DNA of 64,000 nt from Anoplolepis gracilipes. Taxonomy: Eukaryota > Arthropoda > Insecta > Hymenoptera > Formicidae. The notes below the pieces were generated by a model that was not told the DNA's origin, did no database searches, and was given only the letters and a program-made list of their open reading frames with translations. Each line of letters opens with the position of its first letter. The first letter of the stretch is position 1. The stretch is taken from positions 1,753,001 through 1,817,000 of the forward strand of contig NC_132971.1 of assembly GCF_047496725.1 (NCBI RefSeq), read 5' to 3'. Below, piece by piece: positions 56,525 to 64,000 of this stretch. The position numbers were made by a program, and so were the translations under genes.

Positions 56525-56562
<38 letters not shown>
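56517..56562. repeat. (ACG)n trinucleotide array
   Basis: About 15 units with one ACA variant; opposite strand polarity to the 56151 array. Confidence 0.95.
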
Positions 56563-56563
<1 letters not shown>

Positions 56564-56653
56564 GGAGATAGAGCGCGTCGAGAGAGCGTAGAGTTGGCGG
56601 CGGTAGGACATTGCGGATATATTCGCCTCTATCCAGCAGCTACAAGAGAGAGC

Positions 56654-56694
56654 TAGAGCCAGAACCAGAGCCAGAGCCAGAGCCAGAGCCAGTG

Positions 56695-56731
<37 letters not shown>

Positions 56732-56734
56732 CAG
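56654..56734. repeat. (AGAGCC)n hexanucleotide array
   Basis: About 13 hexamer units with two variants (agaacc, agtgcc). Codes Glu-Pro repeats on the plus strand and Gly-Ser or Leu-Ala repeats on the minus strand, which explains the long frames around it. Confidence 0.95.
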
Positions 56735-56762
56735 CCTCCTCCGCGCGCGCTCTCCACCACCG

Positions 56763-56790
56763 GACCGACCGACCGACCGACCGACCGACC
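56763..56790. repeat. (GACC)n microsatellite
   Basis: About seven GACC units. Confidence 0.9.
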
Positions 56791-57290
56791 AGCGGCGTAG
56801 CGCAGTATCCTCTCCGGGGTTTCTCTCTCCTGACCATCCTGCGACGTAATCAGCGAGAGAACCCGCGTCGCCCACCCGCCCACCCGCCCTCTTCCACGTC
56901 ATCCCGTCACCCTCTCCGCGTATCCCCGCGTCACTCGTTCGCGCGCATTCGCGCTCTCGCCCACTTCCACCCTCTCCCATCCTCCTTCTCCACTTTGGAT
57001 CTCGCCACGATCCACCCTCTCTTCGCGCTCCCCACACACCCCCTTGGCATCCCTTACACACGGCGACTGCCTGCCGTGGCATGCATCTATCCGGACGTCT
57101 ATCTACCTATCTATCTCGATGCACTGGGTGTCTGTCCGAAAACCAGCTTCCATTTCTCCGCTTGAGTAAACGGGACGAGCGCGTTTCCATCCCCCTTCCT
57201 CCGGCCTCTTTTTCACCCTTCCCACCACGATATCGCAACGATACGAATGCCTCGATCCTATCGCGCTTTAACTTGAATCTTTAACTTGTA

Positions 57291-58600
57291 ACGCTAAAGA
57301 TGCCAATCTGTCGAATTGCTCGATTTTCATATGAACAATTTTGTTTGAGAAATGAGTTAAATCAACAGCCGATTTAAACTTTTAATACGCTTTATATTAT
57401 GATGTCACGGTTTATCAATTGATTATTACCATGGCTTATCAGTTGATTATTATCATCTGGTATTAATATGCCTCATTAATGTACATGTCTTGTTTAAATA
57501 TACAACCGAGTACATTTGCGAAATTACATGTAGTGTCAACAGAGAGTGAATTAAAGGAGATAACTAGTATATTTGTGGAAATTATTCACCGTAATATCGG
57601 ACTTGCAGATTTAAAAAAAAAAAAAAGAGATTGAAAGAGAGAGTGATTTTCCATGTAATCTAGACAATAATATAAAAAATATGATTCATATATAATTTAT
57701 ATATAAGTCGTAGATTCTTTGAAATCGATCAAAGTTTGACAAACATTCGACTTTGAATTTTCAATATCAAAATTCTCGCTGAAAATCAGCTATGCAATGA
57801 GAGATAAAAAAAAAATAATAAAATATTATCACTAAACGAATATGTTTGAATTTTAAACTTTCACCATTAGTATATACAACTTTTAATTAAACGTTAAAAG
57901 ATTAATATTTTCCTAAACTATATAATATTTTTTGCTATAACGCGTCAAAATTTTGAAAAAAAAAAAATAAGAAATTACAATTTGACACAAGAGAGATTTA
58001 AACTAAAATTTCTACTTGTGCTCTATTGATTATTCATTAAAGATTCCAAGAAGCTATTACAAAATTGGTAAAAAGTTGGATAAAGCACGAATAGGTGACA
58101 TCAATTATGACTACAATAACAGTATTGTGCGCCTTGTTTTCTTTATGGTATTTCGTTTATTAAATAGGAGATTCCCCGAAGAATTGTTCGTGATTTATTT
58201 TTGTAATTTCCATCAATCTTATTATTAACGTCACGTTTGTTTACAATTGGTAACCAATTAGTCATAGTCGATTAGTTCTAGCGTTCGATGTTGGAAACCT
58301 GCCGAGACGCATCGTTAACTTGACTAAATTGACACTACATAACAGGATATGCATCTTTTTTTACCTGCAATAGTCTCTCAATAGAATAGCAATCAACCCT
58401 TCGTAAGATTTAACAGAGATGATATAGCTATATGAAAGTTTCGATAGAACAATTCGCTTATGATTTTCACTTGGAATTTTAATGCCAAATCAGGACCGTA
58501 GGCAAATAAAAAAACCTGATATCAATATATATAAAATATCGTGTTAACGGTGATATAAACCAAACGAAAGGTAATAATTATAAATGAATTCGCAAGTAAT
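57291..58600. other. AT-rich non-coding DNA
   Basis: No gene. It contains a short direct repeat at 57414-57457 (ttatca.ttgattatta twice). Confidence 0.55.
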
Positions 58601-58811
58601 TAGAAAAAGGAGAGAGAAAGGAACTTTCGCAGATACGCGAGAATTACGCGCGATCGCTTTATTGCGATGAACGAAAAAATAAAAAAAAAAAGAAAAAAAA
58701 AGAAAGAGCTCGGCAGCCTCGCGGCTCGACGAAAGCGCGATCGAAATTTCATTTTAATCCCGAAATCCCGCGGCACATAATGGCCACTTTACCACTCCTC
58801 TCTTTGCTTCT

Positions 58812-58823
58812 TCTCTCTCTCTC

Positions 58824-58859
<36 letters not shown>

Positions 58860-58876
58860 GCTCTCTCTCTCTCTCC
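58812..58876. repeat. (CT)n microsatellite
   Basis: About 31 CT units with CCC interruptions. Confidence 0.95.
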
Positions 58877-59101
58877 CCCTATCGCTCTCAGCCTCCTTTT
58901 TTTTAGCGATACGCCGGGCCGCGAGCAATTACGAATACGAGCGATGCGAGAAGGAACAAGGAGAGCGAGACGACGGCGACGGTGTGGGAATACAGTGCGG
59001 CGTACACGTGTATCTGTTATTGTGATATGGATGTTAATAGGTTAGGGGGTCTCCGGAGAATGTGGGGTGAATCACGATTTCGATAAGGGTTTATGTTCCT
59101 C

Positions 59102-59106
<5 letters not shown>

Positions 59107-59137
<31 letters not shown>
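59107..59137. repeat. (CT)n microsatellite
   Basis: About 15 CT units. Confidence 0.95.
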
Positions 59138-59139
<2 letters not shown>

Positions 59140-59813
59140 GAGGCCGTTCTTACCCTCCCGCTCGCGCGTCCTCCCTCGCCCGTTCTTCTCGCCCTCCCTC
59201 CCTCTCTCCCCTATCCTTTCCGCGTTCTCTTTCTCTCCGTATTACGCCGTTTCTCCCTCTTCTTCCGGCCGGCTCGCTCATTGAAAACCGGCTCTAGAGC
59301 TTCCATCGCGCGCGCCGCGCCGGCCGGCTTTGCATTCGCGCTCACTCGCTCGCGTGTCTCGCGCGATAGTGGTAGACACGTACGTATGCGCGCGCCCGTA
59401 TGTATTTTATAGCCCAGACGTCAGAACACGTGTACCGCTCGTTAGAGAGTATAGGGAGGGAGAAAGAGAGAGAGAGAGAGGAGGAAGAGTCCCGGCGATC
59501 GCGCACCCGCGTGTACATACGTTACACACCGCTATACGGTAACGATCGGCGGCCGCTGCCACTCCATCCCTCGGCAGCGGATATTCGGCGAGGTCTCTTC
59601 GATCCCGTGACACGGCAGCTTTTTTTCTCGAGGCGGCGAATATTAAATCGTTAATAAGTCAATTTATGTTCGCAAAGAGAGAGCGCGAGGGTGAACTGCC
59701 GAAAAGGTTGCTCGAGCGCGCGCCGGAAGTGGATATCCGGCAATTCCGAACCACTGCGAGAGCTTTGGAAATTGTTATACATACATTGACATACACATAT
59801 ATTTCGTGGGTTT

Positions 59814-59821
<8 letters not shown>

Positions 59822-59850
<29 letters not shown>
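59822..59850. repeat. (TA)n microsatellite at transposon left end
   Basis: About 14 TA units directly abutting the left inverted repeat of the mariner relic; it has apparently replaced the outermost terminus. Confidence 0.95.
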
Positions 59851-59852
<2 letters not shown>

Positions 59853-60420
59853 CAAAAACAATCAAACTTTGCCAGTATGTTTTATGAGTAGAAATAAGAA
59901 AGAAATGTCTAGAAATGTTTTATCACGTTACAATTAAAAAATAGAAAGTTTAATTTTCCATTTTAAGCAATCCCACGTTTCTAACGCAAGATTGACATTG
60001 TTGGGAGATTGAATTTAACACCCTACGAATTTCATATCTATTTTGCTTTAGCTCAGTGAATGCATCATTGATCCTGTCTATCAGTTTCTGTCGCAAATCG
60101 ACTCCTGTACGGGGGTACACCATCATTTACATATTTCCACACAGATAAAAGTCTAGCGGTCCGATGTGAACGGTCTAACAAAATCCGATGATCTCGGAAG
60201 CCAAACAAATTGATAAATAAATTAGATAAACATCGCTGACCTACTCTTGCATCGTAACACATTAAATTTCATTAAATAGCGAATCGTTATTCAAGTTTGA
60301 TATCTATGTTATAATTTTAATAATTAATATATTCCCGAACCTATATTTATGTACTATTTTCTTCTTATTTCTACTCACAAAACATATTGACAAAGTTTCA
60401 TCGTTTAAACATCCTGTGTA
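59851..60420 (-). mobile_element. Internally deleted mariner-type transposon
   Basis: The left arm (about 59854-59905) and right arm (about 60358-60415) are inverted repeats of about 50 bp: caaactttg.ca.tatgtttt.tgagtagaaataagaa. The outer right terminus reads tacacaggatgtttaaac. Between them is the 3-prime part of a transposase on the minus strand. At about 570 bp it is roughly half the usual mariner length, and the 5-prime coding part is absent or decayed. A terminal fragment of the same family lies at 22287-22377. Confidence 0.75.
59950..60162 (-). pseudogene. Mariner-type transposase C-terminal remnant
   Basis: A minus-strand frame of 71 codons begins GPLDFYLCG and includes VYPRTGVDLRQKL and LIDRINDAFTELK, ending LLKMEN-stop. 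This is the pattern of the end of DDE transposases of the Tc1/mariner (IS630) group: a TPLDF-type motif carrying the third catalytic acid, a LWG-like motif (here LCG), then an alpha-helical tail. One in-frame stop follows GNM, and the sequence upstream (about 60163-60262) continues in another phase, so it is frameshifted and inactive. The family within the group is not resolved. Confidence 0.7.
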
Positions 60421-60607
60421 TACATATAGTATTTATTAATATTATTTTACGATATAAATTATGACAGAGAGACGGAAAAATTTCGATCCATCGATCGATG
60501 AATTCGACCTTTCCCGCGTTTTTCTCAACCGACTCTCGACAACTTCTTCGCGTCTTCGTCGCCGAAAGTTTGTGCGCGCGGACGTAATGTTTATAAAGTT
60601 TCACCAG

Positions 60608-60639
<32 letters not shown>

Positions 60640-60666
60640 GTCTCTGTCTCTGTCTCTGTCTCTCTG
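60608..60666. repeat. (CT)n-(TCTCTG)n microsatellite
   Basis: About 13 CT units followed by five hexamer-like TCTCTG units. Confidence 0.95.
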
Positions 60667-61107
60667 TTCCTCGCTCATCCTGCGCGCAATCAACGAGCTA
60701 TAATCCGTTCAGTTGCACGACAAAGTTTCAAACTCGTCGGGCGGCCGCCCACACGCGGCTGTCCGCGGCGGCAGCGTCTGCGGCGATGCGGGGACAGAGG
60801 GGGACAGAGGGGGAGGAGCGGGGGAGCGGAAACGCATACCGAGAGCAATTATGACGTGCATGGTAACGTTTAAACGGCGGCGACGCGCCGGCCGCGTTAA
60901 ATACCGTCGAATATAACATTTCTGCCGACACGACACCCTACCCCCGCCCCTCTGCCCACGCGCTCTCCCGGCGCGTCATCGCGCGTAAATACTGACGTCA
61001 CCGCGCGTCGCCGTTCGCGCGCCGCGGACGCCGCACGATGCGCGAAAGAGCGCTCCGCTTTGTCGCGAACGCGACGCGCAAAAATAGACGCCTCTCTTTT
61101 AATGCCT

Positions 61108-61111
61108 CTCG

Positions 61112-61142
<31 letters not shown>

Positions 61143-61166
61143 TGTCGTCGTCGTCGTCATCGTCAT
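61108..61166. repeat. (TCG)n trinucleotide array
   Basis: TCG units with TTG and TCA variants. Confidence 0.95.
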
Positions 61167-61317
61167 CCGTCGTTGGTAGCGACAGGAGAGCGGAGAACGT
61201 TTACGAGATTCAAATTAGGTAGAAATCTCGATTAACGATGCAGAATCGCCTCTCGTTGATCGTTCACCAACGTGATTATCGTGAAAATACTGGAAACCAG
61301 TTTTACGCCATCCAAAT

Positions 61318-61349
<32 letters not shown>

Positions 61350-61379
61350 ACAACGTTTCTTGTGTCGTGATCGCGTCAG

Positions 61380-61780
61380 ATATATTTGACTGAAGTAGTT
61401 CAAATTTTTTAGTAATTGTCTTTTTTTTAAATAATATTTTGTGTATATTTGCTGGCACACATATGTATATATATATTTTTTTTTTAACAAAAAATATATA
61501 TATCTTTTTTTACGAAAAATTGTATATATATATATATATATATGTTTATATATAATTTTTCAATAATTGTCTTTGTTTAATATTATTGAATTATATTTAT
61601 TGAAATATTATATATAAAGATATATATATTGTACGTATATTATATATCTTGGAAATATGGATGTGGCAGCATTTAAAGGTAGATAAACAGTCTAATGATT
61701 CTCAAAGAGAGTATGTGCTTCAATATTCCACCTTAACGAGCGTTCGTTTAGCTCATTTTCAAAAGTACGAATCTTTAAAA
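61380..61780. other. AT-rich non-coding DNA
   Basis: No gene. (TA)n at 61522-61543. Confidence 0.55.
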
Positions 61781-62032
61781 GAAAAAAATAAAAACGTAGG
61801 TAGAGGATAATACCGGGAAAACGAACGCAAAACCAAATAATCTCGAACGCTTCGACAAGCTCGCTCGCGCATCTTCGACGAAGCGGCGGACCTCATTTTT
61901 CGATATTCGCCTTTAACGAACGTTTCCCTTGGTATAGTACGTCCTCTCGAGTTGGTACGGCGCGCACGTAATGATGCCGCGCGATAAAACCGCGCGTCTC
62001 GGCGACGACGACGAGGACGGGATCTCCGACTA

Positions 62033-62088
<56 letters not shown>

Positions 62089-62107
62089 GTCGTCGTCGTC
62101 GTCGTCT
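62033..62107. repeat. (TCG)n trinucleotide array
   Basis: About 25 units with one TTG variant; codes an Asp run on the minus strand and an Arg run on the plus strand. Confidence 0.95.
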
Positions 62108-62169
62108 TTCGATCGCGAGTTCGACTTTATTCCGCAGTTTTCCACACACCGCGCACTCATATATACCTA

Positions 62170-62171
<2 letters not shown>

Positions 62172-62201
<30 letters not shown>
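62172..62201. repeat. (AC)n microsatellite
   Basis: About 15 AC units. Confidence 0.95.
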
Positions 62202-62203
<2 letters not shown>

Positions 62204-62295
62204 TGAAGGGAGCGAAAAGGGATGGCGGCATGTTCGATGCTCTCACCGTTGGCTCTCGTGCACGGTTCGCAGGGCATGTAACCGCGTAGGTGTAA

Positions 62296-62364
62296 GCATA
62301 CGTACACATGCACGCGCGTACATAGACACGTGTATGTACGTATATATACGTGCGCACGTGTGCA
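62296..62364. other. Z-DNA-prone alternating tract
   Basis: Strict purine-pyrimidine alternation over 62296-62324 (29 nt) and 62326-62364 (39 nt), with one phase flip between, mixing CG, CA and TA steps outside a simple repeat. Confidence 0.7.
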
Positions 62365-62617
62365 AGGCGTTTTCCACCTCGCGCACTTACACGCGCCTCT
62401 CCTCTCTACGGGGACGAGAGAGGTATAGTAGTATGTACATAGGCTACGGGCAGAGGCTAGGTACTATCTAGTATCTAGTAATACGGGGTACTAGGTACGT
62501 GCGCGCCGCGGACGCCAAATAGTGGTTCGCATATTCAGAGATAGCGACGTCGCTCAGCGCGATCGCCCCTGATTTAGGCCCTCGTTCCGTCCCACTCTCG
62601 CACGTATCGGCTGTCAT

Positions 62618-62618
<1 letters not shown>

Positions 62619-62659
<41 letters not shown>
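62619..62659. repeat. (CT)n microsatellite
   Basis: About 19 CT units. Confidence 0.95.
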
Positions 62660-62661
<2 letters not shown>

Positions 62662-62792
62662 GAACTCTCTTCCCTTCTCGTCACCCGACCGCGTTTCTCC
62701 CTCGGTCGCCGTTCCATCTTCCCTCGCGCGTTCTCGCACGTATACACAGGCACGTACGTATATACGGGCAGGCGTGTATATACATGTGTATA

Positions 62793-62814
62793 CGTGTGTG
62801 TGTGTGTGTGTGTG
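62793..62814. repeat. (TG)n microsatellite
   Basis: About 11 TG units within a longer alternating purine-pyrimidine zone. Confidence 0.95.
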
Positions 62815-63102
62815 AGCTCGCGCGAACGCGAAAACATACACGTGCACGCGCGACACACAGACGCTAGGGTCCACGGATAACGTCCTCGATACGGCCGCGC
62901 GGCAACGGCGGCACGACATCGAGGCGCTCCGAAAAGCGCTATCTCACAGCACCTCGCTCTCGGAGCCTCGACTAATCAGCGCTTCGATCCGTGCTTTCGA
63001 GCGTCCTACTTTGATCATCGCCCGCTTCGCTCGTTCTCTCTGTGAGCGCGACGCTCGTGTAACGACGTTGTACCGTGTATAAATCGGAGATCCGCGCGAG
63101 GA

Positions 63103-63105
<3 letters not shown>

Positions 63106-63144
<39 letters not shown>
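63106..63144. repeat. (CT)n microsatellite
   Basis: About 19 CT units. Confidence 0.95.
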
Positions 63145-63147
<3 letters not shown>

Positions 63148-64000
63148 ACGCGAACGAATCGCGAGCGTGCGCGCGACCCTCGGCGACGAGATACGTCGAT
63201 GAAGAGCGCGATATATTTAGACGGCGGATCGCGCGTCCATCTTTCGCTTCGACGAGCCCGCGTCGGAGTTTTCGTTTGAATCTATCCGCTTTAAAGTACG
63301 CCGATTTCGCCGCGCTTAACAATCTCGCGCCTTCGTTACTGCGCGCCATTTCACGTCTCTCACTCGTTGCCCGGGTCGAACGTTAAAAATCTCTCAGCAA
63401 CAGCGAAGCGAAATGGGTCAACGCGCTGACGAGGAGAGGCTCGCACCCTCGAGAAAGCGATATAATTAATTTACAAATGCGCGAAACACACGTATACATA
63501 CACACATATACCAGGGGAATACGGCATTATGGATAACCCGTGTGAAACGGCTGGATTTACGAGCGCGATACGAAATTCCGAATTGAAACTATATACAAGG
63601 GACGATAATTAACGAGCTAAAGGGAAAGGAAAAAAGTGAGAGCGAAAAAAATCTCAAAATAGACCTCGAAATATAATTTTCGCCCAAGCGGCTGTTAAAT
63701 CCACCGCGGGCTCTTTCTCTCTTCAATTCATCATCTCGAGAGCGCTCGCTCTCCTTTATTTCGCATATGTATAATGCATATACATGTATCCTTACACGAG
63801 CGCGTACGTTCAACATATTAGAAGTCGTAGAATTGTAAATTACTGTTCCGCGCTATTCCGAGCGCGTCCTCGCGTCAAGTTCGTGGTTGAGAAACACTGA
63901 GCCAGCTGCCGCGGCGCGGTGGTATCTCCGCGTTGTCTGCTACCTCACACCCTCGTCTTGCGTCCCACGTGGATGCCGGTCGAAGGGGTCGCGCGGAATG

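Larger units (their letters stand above)
54901..57290. promoter_or_regulatory. CpG-rich island, 2.4 kb
   Basis: GC- and CpG-rich with many trinucleotide and hexanucleotide arrays (listed). The plus strand is purine-rich at about 55540-56100 and pyrimidine-rich at 56860-57220. Frames of up to 248 codons arise from the arrays. The exon candidate at 55322-55398 is the only part with a splice-like structure. Confidence 0.3.
58601..59770. promoter_or_regulatory. CpG-rich island
   Basis: GC-rich with CT arrays at 58812-58876 and 59107-59137 and a GA run near 59464. Frames cross the arrays. Possible regulatory island; no exon fixed. Confidence 0.3.
60450..61260. promoter_or_regulatory. CpG-rich island with consensus CRE
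   Basis: GC-rich with a CT/(TCTCTG) array at 60608-60666, a TCG array at 61108-61166 and a TGACGTCA at 60993-61000. Several overlapping frames on both strands; none has a domain. Possible promoter region. Confidence 0.3.
61781..64000. promoter_or_regulatory. CpG-rich terminal block
   Basis: GC- and CpG-rich to the window end. It holds a TCG array, AC, TG and CT arrays and long alternating purine-pyrimidine tracts. No exon could be fixed. The block continues past the window and may be the promoter or 5-prime region of a neighbouring gene. Confidence 0.3.

Noticed and set aside
55438..57165. 228- and 248-codon minus frames and 184-codon plus frame
   Set aside because: They depend on CGT, ACG and AGAGCC arrays (Thr, Val, Leu-Ala and Glu-Pro repeats). 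No domain is visible outside the arrays.
61759..62471. Asp-rich minus frame and Arg-rich plus frame
   Set aside because: Complementary translations of the TCG array at 62033-62107.

Overview
The window looks like nuclear DNA of an insect, most likely a hymenopteran and possibly an ant. The basis is a mosaic of very AT-rich stretches and sharply bounded CpG-rich islands, roughly two dozen long GA/CT arrays, many short terminal-inverted-repeat transposon remnants, and one mariner-type transposase relic. I see no bacterial operons, ribosome binding sites, rRNA or tRNA genes, or CRISPR arrays. The species call is inference (about 0.5 for ant) and needs a database search.

I find no complete protein-coding gene. 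The long open frames (for example 2605-3523, 10843-11349, 17127-17730, 54901-55641, 55438-56124, 56336-57165, 61759-62471) are stop-free only because they cross di-, tri-, tetra- or hexanucleotide arrays, so I do not call them. A few short segments carry splice or promoter signals and are listed as low-confidence candidates: an ATG exon with an AG|GTAAGT donor at 33527-33573 (-), an internal exon at 13692-13756 (-), an internal exon at 55322-55398 (+), a terminal exon at 27858-28083 (-), a TATA/initiator/first-exon set at 25838-25944 (+), and an isolated 97-codon frame at 20581-20874 (-). The window may be intergenic or may lie inside long introns.

Layout. 1-4.2 kb: AT-rich DNA plus a CpG-rich block (2.6-3.6 kb), with internally duplicated segments. 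4.2-5.6 kb: moderate-GC, enhancer-like DNA and two adjacent perfect hairpins. 5.6-10.3 kb: AT-rich with MITE copies. 10.4-11.8 kb: GC-rich island with G-quadruplex-prone runs and a strand-skew switch. 11.9-15.5 kb: AT-rich with a MITE copy and a diverged duplication. 15.5-19.9 kb: the largest CpG-rich block, full of microsatellites. 19.9-25.3 kb: AT-rich with several repeat families. 25.3-28.6 kb: mixed, with the promoter and terminal-exon candidates. 28.6-47.7 kb: mostly an AT-rich repeat graveyard with palindromic MITEs, a hAT-like remnant and a nested insertion. 47.7-57.3 kb: alternating CpG islands and AT-rich DNA, with a TA-flanked MITE at 50.3 kb. 57.3-64 kb: an AT gap, the mariner relic at 59.9-60.4 kb, and a CpG-rich end with TCG arrays and Z-DNA-prone tracts.

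The most interesting items are the nested MITE insertion at 32.4-32.8 kb, the long hairpin element at 43.6-43.9 kb, the mariner relic and its second fragment, the paired hairpins at 5.3 kb, the GC-rich stem-loop in AT-rich DNA at 30.86 kb, and the candidate micro-exons. I found nothing that is convincingly a new biological system.
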